Below are positions 1 to 11,156 of a stretch of DNA of 64,000 nucleotides, in pieces. A program made the translations under genes and the position numbers. Origin of the DNA: Clitopilus passeckerianus (taxonomy: Eukaryota > Basidiomycota > Agaricomycetes > Agaricales > Entolomataceae); assembly GCA_944990035.1 (NCBI GenBank), contig CALYLX010000067.1, forward strand, positions 124,001 to 188,000. Reading direction: 5' to 3'. Below the pieces are notes generated by a model that worked only from the letters and a program-made list of their open reading frames with translations, had not been told where the DNA came from and did not search any database. Every line of letters starts with the position of its first letter. Within the stretch, counting starts at the first letter, position 1.

Positions 1-1290
1 GTTGCTGATAGAGGATGTAGTCGTCGCCGTTCTTCTTCTTCTTCTCCTCCTCTCTCGCCCCAATAATCCCTCGTTTTTGTTTTCCTTGCTCCACCGGAAT
101 CCTCCTCCTTCGAGTGACTCGCACTATGTCCGAACCAGATTCATCCACAGCGTAGGAAATCTGATGTGCTAGCAGGTGGACGAGGTGTGCAGGTGGCCCA
201 TAACTGCCAGCTTCGGGTTCGTGCCTGGAGGAGAGACGTCGGGCAAGGGATTTGTGGAAGTTGGCCCGTGCTGGCTGATAACGAGAGGGAGACGGCGCTG
301 TCATGGATGAGGTGAAGACAATATGACTAACTGTGACGAGGAGAGCAGAGGAAGGGCCGTGAATGACGGGATAGGCGTGCGTAGGGAGGAACATTGGTGT
401 AGCGGAGATTCGCCCAGGGACAGGCCGGGAGATGGGTCAGGCTACTCCTCATCTGAAGTAGGTTTTGATGAAGGTGCTGATATGGTGACGTCCAAGAAAC
501 CCAGCCATGGGTCTCCCGCCCGCCGTCGTGCACTGGGAAGTTCGGAACCAGAAAGGCAGTAAACCCCGTCTGAGGAGTGATGTATACCGTCCATAAAAGA
601 ACACATCCGAGGATCTTGTGCAGTTTGGTGTCGGGGTTGATGCCGACACCGATGTTTCTGGGCGACGGTTGGGATGCTGCCACCCCTGCACCATCTTCCA
701 CTTTTCGCGCTCTGGGTGGGGATTGCTTGACCAAAGTGGTCATAGGACGAGGACCTGACAAAGACGTCGCATATATGGGGCACTATGCATATGAACCAGA
801 GCAGAGGTGAGGTGTGCGTATTGGAACGACGGAAGGGTATGGAAGAGCGTTTCGGTACTGCAAAGAGTGGATTAGAAAACGGACTTGTTTAGGGAGTAAA
901 AAAAATAACAAACCAGGGCGCAGAGTTTCCAAGGGATCCTAACGAGCCCGGACACGTTCTCCCTGCCAAGCTGTGTGCGGGTCCACTGGTTTTCGCAGAC
1001 GTTTCCCAATGTTGTACGATTTAACGTATCATACTATTCAGATGGTGCATGATGAAACAAGCGAGGAGAAGGTTTCATATAGAGATACGTTCTCCAGAGA
1101 GCTAAGAGATACGGAGATTTGAAGAACAAGAAATTCGAATTTGAAGCGATGGTGGTGGTCAGGACTCAGGAATGACGAAGCTGCGAAATTTGGAAGCTTG
1201 AATACGCCGCTTATCTCAGCGCCATTCTGGCGGTCCGAGGATGCCGGTTTTGGAAGAGAACCCGGACTCAGCTGAGCGCCCATCAAGCGC
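1..1290. repeat. Tail of the tandem array unit preceding unit 1 (block C remnant)
   Basis: This stretch aligns by eye with 7.7-8.85 kb, 14.75-15.87 kb and 21.4-22.4 kb, so it is the downstream end of an array unit that starts left of the window. The shared landmarks are a TTTGATGAAGGTGCTGA segment near 467 (also near 15038), the segment around 940-1010 and a region near 1240 homologous to a minus-strand exon. At that exon the splice donor, GTAAGC in units 1 and 2, reads ATAAGC here, so the minus-strand gene is probably dead in this copy. No intact gene is visible. Confidence 0.7.
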
Positions 1291-2240
1291 CCAAGGGCTG
1301 GGCTCCAAACTCAAAGCGAGCGAGCTGAAATTAAAAGAGGTGAGGAGAGGGAATGCGGGGACCTATCTAAAAATAGAATCCGGAACCTGCCGTCTGCCCT
1401 ATCAACAGTGGCCATGCACCGACTTTTCGGGGGTCAATCCCTGGCGCATTATGGGTGCCATTCGATGCGTATCGATGTATTCCATATATATGGCAGGCTA
1501 AATAGCTATAAATACCTCTGGTGTGCACGAGAAATGTGAATAAGGTCGAAAAACTGCCACTTTAGAATTTTTGATGGCACCATAATCTCCACCTAGAGAG
1601 CATATAAGGAGGGGTTTCGACTACTTATTGGTGTGAGATATAAAGTATAGCATGTGACTACCTATATTACCAGTTTTGAAGGCGTGCGCAAGAGCTGTAT
1701 TTGAGAAAACACTCGCCAGAAGGGCGAAATCAGCGTTGTGCCGCGACTCAGAAGCACTGCCACAAGCGAAGGCGGTTTATGGCGGTTTATACGTTCTGAA
1801 CGTTATTATGGCAAAAAAACGTTCGTGAAACAATTGAATGTATGATGTATATATCATCCTACATACATACAAAGTAGCTCGTATTGAAATATTGAAGCAA
1901 AACGACCCCGATCGTGTTATATTGTCCAATTTCCCTCCAGCTCGGCTAAAAGTGTACAAATCAGCCGTAATGGCCATTTCATGCATCATCGACTTCGGAA
2001 GCATCCCAGCACATAATGTTGCCTCCCCAACACATTGGCCGTCACACCATGCAAGGAACCCATCAGTTCAGCAAGCCTCGGCACAAACTGCCGACATCAA
2101 TTTAGACCATTGTCCCAGTCGGCGACCATAGTCCGAAGGATACCTTCCAAAAGGGATTACTCAATGGCGGTCTATAACAAAATGTCGTCACCTTTGGTAA
2201 CTGGGGCTTTAAAGTGCCAACCACAGCCGATATTCCCATC
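1291..2240. other. Intergenic region upstream of gene A1
   Basis: I see no convincing gene. A TATAAATA motif sits at 1507-1514, but it lies about 730 bp from the A1 start and its role is uncertain. This upstream sequence differs from that of A2 and A3, which share a different, near-identical upstream region. Confidence 0.4.
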
Positions 2241-3251
2241 ATGTCCGTCTACGCTGCTGACCGCAAAGCCATTGTTGCCAACATCAATACCAGCAACGCG
2301 AACAATGTGAGAGCCCCTTCAGCCTACTATACCCCCGACGAGCCCGCGTTCGCGTCCTCTACATTATCACCCCTTTCACCGACATTCCCCGACGAATCAT
2401 CGGTGTACTTCAAGGACTCGGCAGCTTTGAATCAGGTGACTGATCCCCCATCATTTGCCTGCCGGCCCGGTGGATTGGCGCCGATTCTCGACCCAAAACC
2501 CTTTGAAACTATGAGGAGGTTTGGGGGTACAACGGGTATTCTCAGAGGACCTGGGACGGACAAACATAATATTTTCTTAGAGAAGAGCCCTGACATTTAT
2601 TCGCGGGACCTGCGAAGGAGGGGCTGCTTTGGAAACTGCGGCTGTGGCTGCGGGAGGACGGGCGACGGTTCCAAAATGGGCTCCAGCGAAAGATCTACAA
2701 CGCGTCCGGAACGCGTATATCTTCCCCCAGATATCGAATCATTGGAGGATTCTATTTCTCACAAGATTCCCGATATACACACCCACGATGGGGCGGCTAC
2801 GGTATATGGAGGAGAATTTACAACTGCTGGTCGGGACGTACACTATCACATATGTACGCTTCTCTACTCCATCCTCTTCATTGCAAGCTTACACATGGTA
2901 TTAGATATTGCGCCAGACAATACTTCTCCAAACCAGAGCCGACCGCACAGATCTCGTGCACACCATAACCAACCTCACGAACCATCGAACCCCCATCTCT
3001 ACGGCTACGGCCGCCCCCATTCCTCTCACAATCATTGTGCACAATGTTCGACTCCGTCAGAGTACACGGGTCCCGGTTCTCCTCCTTCGTGGCTGACCCG
3101 CCTTCGTTCTATCTTGCCCTCATTCTACCAACAGCCTCCATCGCCACCTCGAGTTTCTTGGACGTTCGTCATGCTCGCAGGCTGGATACCACTCGTGCCC
3201 GTGTGGTGGTACTGGCCGGTTAACTGGTCGCGGCCATTGTTACGATACTAA
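2241..3251 (+). CDS. Gene A1: predicted tail-anchored protein with GGxF..GRDxHxHI motif
   Basis: First of four tandem paralogs; I do not recognise a named family. The model has one intron (2854-2904, GT-AG, 51 nt) and encodes about 319 residues. The N-terminal half is Ser/Pro/Asp-rich and low in complexity. A Cys-rich patch (CFGNCGCGCG) follows, then the most conserved motif, YGGEFTTAGRDVHYHI, directly before the intron, then a His/Asn/Pro-rich stretch. The C-terminus has a Trp-rich hydrophobic segment (WTFVMLAGWIPLVPVWWYWP) that looks like a single membrane anchor with a short tail. The ATG used as start by the other copies is GTG here (2214-2216), so the first usable ATG is nine codons later, at 2241. 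The open frame is kept although the neighbouring F-box copy is broken. The function is unknown. Confidence 0.7.
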   Translation: MSVYAADRKAIVANINTSNANNVRAPSAYYTPDEPAFASSTLSPLSPTFPDESSVYFKDSAALNQVTDPPSFACRPGGLAPILDPKPFETMRRFGGTTGILRGPGTDKHNIFLEKSPDIYSRDLRRRGCFGNCGCGCGRTGDGSKMGSSERSTTRPERVYLPPDIESLEDSISHKIPDIHTHDGAATVYGGEFTTAGRDVHYHICTLLYSILFIASLHMVLDIAPDNTSPNQSRPHRSRAHHNQPHEPSNPHLYGYGRPHSSHNHCAQCSTPSEYTGPGSPPSWLTRLRSILPSFYQQPPSPPRVSWTFVMLAGWIPLVPVWWYWPVNWSRPLLRY

Positions 3252-3881
3252 CCTGCACTTCACATTGGCTTTCCAGCACTCTCGGTGATTCTTTCAGTCT
3301 TGGTTATCTTCGCACTTCGGCTATCCCCCCGCCCTCGATTGCGCTCGCTTCTTAGATAGATTTTCCTTTCGGCGTACGTCGCAGCCCGAGTAGATTTTGC
3401 CACACATCATTGTAAGATTATATCAGCAACTTGAATGGTGGCATATGGGCTTCGAAGAGGTTCACCCTTGTACGTGAGAGCCGCCAAAGTCGTGGGCTTG
3501 TGGATCTGGGCGTATCTTTCTTCGTTAAAGGGTTCAAGCAAGTTTTAGGAGACTTCCGGAACGTGCACGTGGGATCAGACGCACCAGAAAGTCTCACTGC
3601 TGTCCGTTCAAAGGAAACCTCACAAACTGTATTGAATAGGAAGGTTTTGCTCAATTGTATGATGCATTAGCATTCGATCCTCCTTTCTCTGTCATATTTC
3701 GAAGTATTAATCGAGCTGGTGGTCATTGGACGGATGTCAGGCAAGCGATTTCTCCTTATCTACAGTTTCGATGCAAACCAGAAAAGGAAGTTCCTTCGGT
3801 ACAATCCTTCAGATAAGCAGAGCAAGCATGAAGACACATCACAATCGACATCCATCTCCCCGCTATCAAGCCTATAATACC
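3252..3881. other. Spacer between gene A1 and F-box copy B1
   Basis: This probably holds the 3' untranslated region of A1 and the upstream region of B1. About 250 bp (roughly 3475-3720) is absent from the equivalent spacer of unit 2, where the flanking sequences meet directly near 10985. No gene is supported. Confidence 0.5.
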
Positions 3882-5401
3882 ATGAAGACAGTTAATTCTA
3901 GCTCCACTCGAATCCCATACCTCGCAGAGGAAGTCATTGGATGCATATTCGCCCACATTATCCCACAAGAATTCCTGAAAGATGATCCTGCCCGAGAGGT
4001 GCTCAAGGCCAGCCGCCTCGTCTCTCGTCGATTCGCTTACTACGTCGTGGGCTGTACCGAGACATTGACCTGTCCGGTTCAGGAACTCATCGCGTTTGTC
4101 ATTATCTCAACCTCTGCCAGAGATATGCCGACATGCCAAGCCATATCAAGGGCATCATCATAGGATCAGACGGAGGAGAAGAATGGAATAAGGACGCAGG
4201 AGCCAAGCCACTTGCAGCACCGCTCGACATCTTGAGCTCTCGCGGCACAGTTTCCAGATTCCGGATCATCTTTGAATGTCCGTGGGACGAATGGAAGCCA
4301 GTCGTACAAACTGCTCTCATTCGATTTCTATTGGCGCGCCCACTTGACGCTATCGAGCTCATGAAGCCATGTTTATGCTTTCCGTTTAGCCATTTACCCC
4401 TCCCTTGGATGTCTAAACGAGTATTAGTGCATGCATTAGCGAGGAAAGGGGGTGTTTTCGCCTCTTCTTGCTCCAGTACAGGCATCAGTAACGAGGTAGT
4501 AGAAGCATGCCGCCTTTCTGAGGGGCGAGGTTTGACTGGTTTCAATTCCCGTTTGGAGTCTCTATGGGTGCAGGCAGACGGCTTCTATAATATTGGATCC
4601 TACTTAATCTTTCCTGCCTTTCAAGGGTTCGGGGAGCTTCAACTTGCTAATATCTACGAAGTCACATTTCCACTTGTCGTGGACTTACTCTCAGCAACTG
4701 CTGAAACCTTGGAACATCTCAGTTTCTTCACTCTTCGCGCTCCCAGCTGTAACTCTCCATGTGAGCTCGATTTGCTGGTTATATATATTACTATCGGACC
4801 ATATACTGATTCTGGTGCTAAAGACCTCTCTCGCATTGCGAGTACTACCTTCCCAAAACTGCACACGCTATCTATCACTGCCAACATTGAGCCTGACGAT
4901 GGGCCTCTCAAGTCAACGGCGTGGTTCCTTCTCCACGCGAGACGTAACAAAGAGTTCCGGCTTCATAAGTTGAATCTGATATTCCTCGACCTTGTGCCAA
5001 ACACGCCAGGAATCCTAATGGCCTCGCCCATCCGTAACCTCCAAATCATCCAAAATGTCTTCCAGGCATTTGATCTCTTCAAGCTCGATGAAGTGCTCAA
5101 GGACTTACTTTGACCCGAAGGGCAAGTTTCTCTCTGGTTCTTGCTCGCCGGGGTGCCGATGCACATGGAGCGAATGCATATCAAACAGGGAATTCAAAAG
5201 TCACTTCCTAAGCTTTATGGGGCGAAGAGGGTTGTAAGAACCGTAGGAGGGTGCGAAGAGCACATGCGGTTATGGGATGCGCTCTCGATCTCTCCGATGA
5301 GCCCATTCGTGTCCAAGTATATGGCTGCCGAGGAGCGAGTGCTGGCTTCAGAGGATTTAGAGGACTTAAAGAATTGGTTCCCTGCTATGTTCGAGGATTA
5401 A
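3882..5401 (+). pseudogene. F-box protein pseudogene B1
   Basis: The N-terminus (VIGCIFAHIIPQEFLKDD, then LVSRRFAYY) matches an agaricomycete F-box domain. Such proteins link SCF ubiquitin ligases to substrates. The rest resembles the variable region of this family, with a plausible intron at 4761-4823. Two lesions are visible. About 4 nt (GGAC in copy B2) are missing near 4046, which throws the F-box frame out of register with the rest. An in-frame TGA at 5111-5113 stands where copy B3 has a CGG arginine codon. After that TGA the same frame stays open to the family's normal end (FPAMFED) at 5401. An upstream ATG at 3828 is in frame, but the start used here is the one shared by all three copies. 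Confidence 0.75.
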
Positions 5402-8400
5402 GTGGATCATCCTGTACGCAGAATACAATGCATTGCTGTGATAGATCGAATACATCCCATCGAGTATACTCAGAACAAGAATATCCAGAAAACCACTACA
5501 TGTGGGCCTCGTAGTGTTCCCATCCCCCGTCCGATGTACCCAATGAACGACATAGCACTCCTCGCCGAAGCTTTAACGATCACGATATACAGGGTATTGT
5601 AGGGAGAGGAATCTGAAATAACAATGTACAGGGAACAATTCTATAAACTCGACTTCCTCCTATGATCGAGAGATATAGGACAAAGTAGCAGAACATTCAC
5701 AAGCACGAGAGCAAGGGGAAGAGGGGATGTGCATGCATCAGAGCGGAAATGACTACCAAGGCGGCAGGATCAGGCGTCGATAACGGTATTCCTGTAAGCA
5801 GATTGGCGGCGTGATGCGGATTCACCAAATCCCAGTCGTCAATGCTGAATGACATCCTGGTCTTGACGAACCGATTGTGGGAAGACCCTCAGAGGGAGTG
5901 CAGAGAGCGGAGAAGGGAACGTTGAGGGAAAGAAAGGGGCTATCTTCGTACGAATATCCTCTATTGTTGAAGTGGAGGTTGTGAAATCTGCAGGTCAAAA
6001 TGGAGGTCCGGGTTGAGACCAAATGTCGGTCTGGATGGTCCCATCCCAATAATCCGTCCTCAGTTGACCCTCCTCTCTCCCTCTCCGTCACTTCATTTCC
6101 GTGGTTCCCAAGTGCGTTAGGGACGGCGAACATGCTGAAGAACGTGTTCCTGGAAGAGCTAGTAGCTGGTGCTTCTTGCTGTAACCCTCGACCTCCCCAC
6201 TCTCGTCTTCTCCTCCTTAAGTCGCTGCTCCGCCATCCCGACTTCCCGTACCACGACTGTCGTGAAGTCCAGTAGAGTGGATGTGGATGTGTTCACCGAG
6301 GCACATTGGGTTCTCCTCGAGCTGTATGGTGATAGTAAAGGGGAGGGAAAACATGACGAGGTCGAGGTGAGGAGGCGAGTGAGGAGGATAACGCTGGCAT
6401 GCTGAGGCAGCCAAGCTGTAGGAGGCGAATCCAACGTCTCCTAGTTCAGGTTACGAGGACCATGTGACGAGGGCGGTGTCGAGGCCGATATTGAAGAAAT
6501 CCGGTCTGTGCTCCCCAGTGCTCCCCTGGGTGCCACCTTTCGCATTTATGACGGAAAACGCGGCATGTAGGTTCCAGCCCCCGGTCACAGTTGATAGCGG
6601 TGCGGGAGTTATGCCTCGTCAACATGTTCCACGACCCTTCCCTTGCATTCCTCGAATGCATGCAGGTTATGGCGTGCTTTTGGTTTTTCAGTTTCGTTTG
6701 CCAGTCGGGTGAGGGAGGAAGGGAAGGTGGGACGGGAAACGAGGGTAGATAAAGAGCCGAGATGAGAAGGTTCCAATAGAACAGGAACAGTAGGAGCGCG
6801 ATTCCATGAGGATAGGTTTGCTCCTGCAGTGAGCGCGGTCGTCGTAGAAGCGTAGAAGTTGAACGTGATACGGACGGCTCGCAGTGTGGTCTAGTCAACT
6901 CTGCAGCTGAACTTGAGGCAGAGGTTCGGAGGCGTTGGATGTGTTCGGGTTCTGGTCGTTGTTGTTGTACCGATATTGGCGGTACGGCGAAGAAGATGAA
7001 GTCCTCGAAACCCCTCCTCATCTCCTCCATCTTTCCCAATTGCACCACGCCTACTAACGTGTCAGCCCCAAATCCAGACCCGAATACATCCGTCTTCGTC
7101 TTTGCCCTGTTTCATCCCTCGCCTCTCCACATCCATTTCGTTCATCTCGCTTTCCTGCCTTCTGCACTCCAAGCAAGCACCAGCAAAATCTCCAGGAACA
7201 ACGACAGCTGGGCCCATCGATCCCGATATCCTAGGGTGTAGTCCGACCATCGCACATTGGTAACGGGTGGTTTTATGGGTGTAGGTGTGGGGAGAGGTGA
7301 GGTGAGGGTAGACATGAGCGTGGACGTGGAGATGGAGGAAGTCTTCGCCTAGAGGCCTGGCCAGCTCTCTCCAGATCCTCGGGTGGGCAATGACTACGAG
7401 CAACGGGAGGGTGGGTGCAGGAATCGGGCGTCGGGAGTCTTCATCATGATCCATGACAACGACGACTCCTCCTTTGCCCAAGCTGCTCTTGAATGTCATC
7501 GGAGACACGAGGCTGGAAAAGGATGTGGTCTTCCCTAGTCTTCTCCTCCTCCTGGTCGCAATCATCCTCGCCATCCTCTTTCCCTCCTTTCACCACCACC
7601 ACCACCTCCGTCTTCGCGAAACTCTTGGCCGAGCCAGACCAAGATCGGGAGCATCCACTCCCTAGGACCATTCTTCGTGACAGCCTGGGTTCGACACTCG
7701 ACGTGTAATCCACAACCCAACCGAATGACAGCCAGATGGCGTGTCTAGGCGTGGAGGGACGAAATCCCTTGCTTGTGTGGGATGATAGCGAGAGGGAGAG
7801 CGAGGTGAGAGCGAAGAAGCTGTCATGGATGAGGGGGCAACAATATGGATAACGATGGCGAGGAGAGTGGGGAGGACAGCGCCGGAAACAACGGCGGGGG
7901 GTAGTGGATTACGCGTGCGTGGTGAAAAATAAGGGGATGGCCCAGGGGATGCCGGGGGATGGGTCCAGCCGCTCTTCGTCCAAAGTAGGTGTCGGTGACG
8001 GCGCCGGTATGGGGACGTCTAAGAAGCCCAGCCATTGATCTCCTACACTCCCTCGCATATGGACAACGGCGGCAAGGCTCATACAAAGGGCGTTGCATGC
8101 ACCCATGTAGGAATATCTTCGAGGAATCCGTGCAGTATGGTGTCGGCGTCGGCGTCGGTGTTGGTGGCTATGTTTCTGAGGAAAGTCAATCCAGAGGGAT
8201 GTTCCCAATCCTGCATCACTTTTTCGCGTTCCAGATGGGTGTTACTTGACCAAATTGACCATAGTAGTCATCGGACGAACACTATGATCCCAGAGCAGAA
8301 AGGTGAGGTGTGTGGGTTGAAACAAGGGGTGCGCGAGGAAGAGCGTTTCGGGCCTCTACAGAGATTTGATTAGAAAACGGCCTTGTTTAGAAAAAAAGAG

Positions 8401-8535
8401 AAGAGAACGAACCAGAAGGCAGAGTCTTCAAGGGATGTAGATGAGCTCGGATGTGTTCTTCCTGCCAAGCTGGGTGTAGGCGACCAGTTTTCGCAGACGT
8501 TTCCGTATGTTGTACAATTTTATGTGTCCGACAAT
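5402..8535. repeat. Block C of unit 1: minus-strand gene remnants
   Basis: This block has counterparts at 12.6-15.56 kb and 20.0-22.7 kb and in weaker form at 26.4-29.4 kb. It holds many overlapping open frames, mostly short and antisense to each other, and I cannot build a convincing gene. One piece (near 5850 on the minus strand, starting MSFSIDDWDL) recurs in unit 2 but shifts frame there. The segment 7444-7713 is almost identical to 14490-14759, which points to recent duplication or gene conversion. A CCTGGGTTCGACAC stretch near 7685 resembles a tRNA B-box but lies in a conserved block without a tRNA fold. Confidence 0.55.
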
Positions 8536-8773
8536 TCAGAGGGTGCATAGTAAAAGAAGCAAAGCAAAGGCTTCATGTAGGGATATGTTCTCCCGAGAGC
8601 TAAGAACATAGAGATGCAGAGCAAGAAACTCGAATTTGAAGCGATGGTGGTCAGGAAAGATGAATTTGCGAAAATCAGAAGCGCAAAAGGGTTGCTTACC
8701 TCATCATCATTCGGGCGGTCCGAGGATGCCGGGTAAGAGTGACCACTCGAGTGAAAACTGAGATTGAGGCCAT
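8536..8773 (-). CDS. Candidate small two-exon ORF (45 aa) in block C
   Basis: On the minus strand an ATG at 8773 opens an exon ending at 8700 with a GTAAGC donor. A TTCTTAG acceptor precedes 8599, and the second exon stops at 8536. The joined frame gives 45 residues, including TRHPRTARMMM and ENISLHEAF. Related exon pairs are seen near 1240/1070, 15750/15600 and 29250/29060, where RTAR and the ENxSLxE motif recur. The unit-4 copy also has both splice signals. In the tail copy at 1-1.3 kb the donor is ATAAGC, and in unit 3 it is lost. It could be the 3' end of a longer gene. It is too short for a firm call and the function is unknown. Confidence 0.28.
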
Positions 8774-8805
8774 CTTCGTGTCTTCCTCTTCCTCTAGTAC
8801 AGCCT

Positions 8806-9027
8806 TTAGAGCAACTTTCTCGATGAATTCTCCACATGTTCACCAGGCATCGGGTGGATTACCGTCAAGTTCGGAAAACTGCGTACAGTAATCGAATAAT
8901 GATCAACCGCCGTTGCTCCACCATGCACTTCCTGGAGGCCACTGGGGCGGCCGTTGAAATCAAGGGCAAGATATAATGCATAGGGACCAGGGGAGAACGT
9001 CTGGGGAACAGAAGCCCTGAGGAAGAT
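8806..9027 (-). CDS. Exon-like open segment, unit 1 (74 codons)
   Basis: On the minus strand a CTATAG acceptor-like signal at 9028-9033 is followed by 74 open codons ending in TAA at 8806-8808. The translation includes SPGPYALYLALDF, VHGGATAVDHYSITV and NLTVIHPMPGEHVE, which reads like a folded protein rather than a random frame. The same exon occurs in unit 2 at 15818-16039, but I found no equivalent in the tail unit, unit 3 or unit 4. It could be the 3' exon of a gene whose 5' part lies in 9.03-9.7 kb, or a relic. I do not recognise the family. Confidence 0.3.
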   Translation of the reverse strand: MFLRASVPQTFSPGPYALYLALDFNGRPSGLQEVHGGATAVDHYSITVRSFPNLTVIHPMPGEHVENSSRKLL

Positions 9028-9252
9028 CTATAGAATCTTCCAAGATCCTTCTATTGTGGACGAACAAAATGACCAAGAAAATGTCGGAATTAAGCCCATT
9101 TTAAGAAGGTCTCATCAATGATCGTAAGAACGGCAGGCAGTCATCCGCGGTAAGTTGAAATCAGCGTCTATGGTAGAGGCTAGATACAAGCAGTAGCGGT
9201 ATATATTGGCTATAGGGCACTGTAAAGACTTTGTATATTCGCTGGATCATCG

Positions 9253-9260
9253 TATAAATA
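9253..9260 (+). promoter_or_regulatory. TATA box candidate upstream of gene A2
   Basis: TATAAATA, about 450 bp upstream of the A2 start codon. The same sequence in the same context is present upstream of A3 at 16265-16272. The distance means it may serve a long leader or another transcript. Confidence 0.35.
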
Positions 9261-9713
9261 GAACACTGGCCGGTAACTGCATAATAAAAGCCAAGGGCAC
9301 GCCGATTCAAAATCTCAACCGTTAGAGACGAATTTGAGCCCGCCGTTATCTAGATTGTCTTTAACAACTCTGGGAAACTTTAATAAAGCCATCGCATAGC
9401 GCAATGTGCCTTCCAAAGTGTTCTACTCAGCCTCAAGACCATGAGGCGGGCTGCAGTGGAAGGCTGATGGCCGTGATGCCCACCTATCAAGACTGTGTGG
9501 GGTGTGTGTGTGGATAAACCATCATTCTTGTTGGAGCCCAGACTCAGTGATGCGCTGGAAGGCGAAAGACTGGTCAATGTTATCAAATTGCCAAAAGGGT
9601 CTAAAGGGCATGTTCTTTTGGGTGTACTATAGAAGGCTGTGCGTTCCCTATAATACCGATAGTGAAACCCGAAGCGAAATGTCCACTTCAGCTTTGGTTG
9701 CTGGGGCTTTGAA

Positions 9714-10760
9714 ATGCCAACCAAAGACGATATTCCCATTACTCCCGTCGATGTTGCCGGCAGCGAAGCCAATGTTGGCAACAGCAATACCAGCAACATG
9801 AACCGCCCAAGTGGGCTCCTTTCCCCACTATCCACGCGAGCTCCTTCAGGCTCCTATGCCTCCGATCGTGACGCTGCATCCTCTATATTACCGCCCTCTT
9901 CACCGACGTTCTCGCAAAATTCATCGGGGCACTTCAATGACTCGGCGGCTTTGCATCAGGTGACTGATTCAGATCCCGTGTCGGTTGCCTTCCGGCCGTG
10001 TGCACTCGCGCAGATTCTCGATCCAAAACCCTTCGAGCCTACGAAGAGGTTTGGGGGCACAGCGGGTGTTCTCAAAGGACTTGGGACAGGCAAACAAAAT
10101 ATACTCTTAGAGAAGACCTCTGGCATTTATTCGCGGGACCCGCGAACAAGGCATTGCTTTGGAAACTGCTGCTGTGGCTGCAGGAGAACGGGCGACCATT
10201 CCGACATAGAATCTAGCGAAAGGTCTACAACGCGTCCGGGACGCGTATATCTTCCCCCAGATATCAAATCATTGGAAGATTCTATTTCTCACAATATTCC
10301 CGATATACACACCCACGATGGGGTAGCTACGGTATATGGAGGAGAATTTACAACTGCTGGTCGGGACGTACACTATCACATATGTACGTTTCTCTACTCC
10401 ATCCTCTTCATCCCAAGATTACTCACGGTAACAGACATTACACCAGACAATATTTTTCCAGACCATTCCCGACCGTACACATCCCATTTGCACCACAACC
10501 AACCTTGCCAAGAACCCAAACGCTACCCCCCTTCGTCCCACAATTATTGTGCCCAATGTTCGACTCCGTCGGAGTACACGAGTCCTGGTTCTCCACCTTC
10601 GTGGCTAACCCGCCTTCATTCCATCGTGTCCTCGTTCTACCAAAGGCCTCCATCGCCGCCTCGAGTATCTTGGACGTTCGTCATGCTCGCAGGCTGGATA
10701 CCACTCGTGCCTGTGTGGTGGTACTGGCCGCTCAGCCTTTCCTGGCCGCGGCCACACTAA
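9714..10760 (+). CDS. Gene A2: predicted tail-anchored protein with GGxF..GRDxHxHI motif
   Basis: Second paralog of the A family, about 331 residues after removal of a 51-nt GT-AG intron (10384-10434). The start ATG (MPTKDDIPITPVD) is conserved with A3 and, apart from the codon change, with A1. Order of features: Ser/Pro-rich N-terminus with an Asn-rich patch, the LAQILDPKPFEPTKRFGG block, a Cys cluster (CFGNCCCGCRR), the motif YGGEFTTAGRDVHYHI just before the intron, a His-rich linker, and a C-terminal Trp-rich hydrophobic anchor. It is closest to A1, since both lack the SHLSGxRAG insert seen in A3 and A4. The intron length is a multiple of three with no stop, so retention would leave the frame open. 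The function is unknown. Confidence 0.72.
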   Translation: MPTKDDIPITPVDVAGSEANVGNSNTSNMNRPSGLLSPLSTRAPSGSYASDRDAASSILPPSSPTFSQNSSGHFNDSAALHQVTDSDPVSVAFRPCALAQILDPKPFEPTKRFGGTAGVLKGLGTGKQNILLEKTSGIYSRDPRTRHCFGNCCCGCRRTGDHSDIESSERSTTRPGRVYLPPDIKSLEDSISHNIPDIHTHDGVATVYGGEFTTAGRDVHYHICTFLYSILFIPRLLTVTDITPDNIFPDHSRPYTSHLHHNQPCQEPKRYPPSSHNYCAQCSTPSEYTSPGSPPSWLTRLHSIVSSFYQRPPSPPRVSWTFVMLAGWIPLVPVWWYWPLSLSWPRPH

Positions 10761-11156
10761 TAGGCTGCAGTTCAATTTGGATTTTAAGTGTTCCTGGTTA
10801 TTCTTTCGGTCTTGGTTATCTTCGCACTTCGGCTATCCCCCCGCCCTCGATTGCGCTCGCTTCTTGGATAGATTTTCCTTTCTGCGTACGTAGCAGCCCG
10901 AGTAGATTTTGCCACATATCATTATAAGATTATATCAGCAATTTGAATGGGGGCATATGGGCTTCGAAGAGGTTCACCCTTGTACGTAGCTAGTGGTTAT
11001 TGGACGGATGTCAGGCGAGCGATTTCTCCTTATATGCAATTTCGATGCAAACCGGAAAAGGAAGTTCCTTCATCACAATACTTCAGATCAGCAGAAGCAA
11101 GCATGAAGACACATCACAGTCGACATCCATCTCCCCGCTATCAAGCCTATAATAGC

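Noticed and set aside
7453..7713. Near-identical open frame in units 1 and 2 with runs of His or Val
   Set aside because: Both strands and several frames are open because of simple C/T-rich composition. Identity reflects recent duplication, and the frame is not kept in unit 3.
5822..8208. Long minus-strand open frames in block C (for example 6446-7048 and 7062-7574) as separate genes
   Set aside because: They overlap each other and plus-strand frames, have no domains, and their frames are not conserved between units 1, 2 and 3.
9380..9835. 151-codon minus-strand frame overlapping the start of gene A2
   Set aside because: It is antisense to the conserved A2 start. The same strand in unit 3 opens only partly, and no domain is visible.
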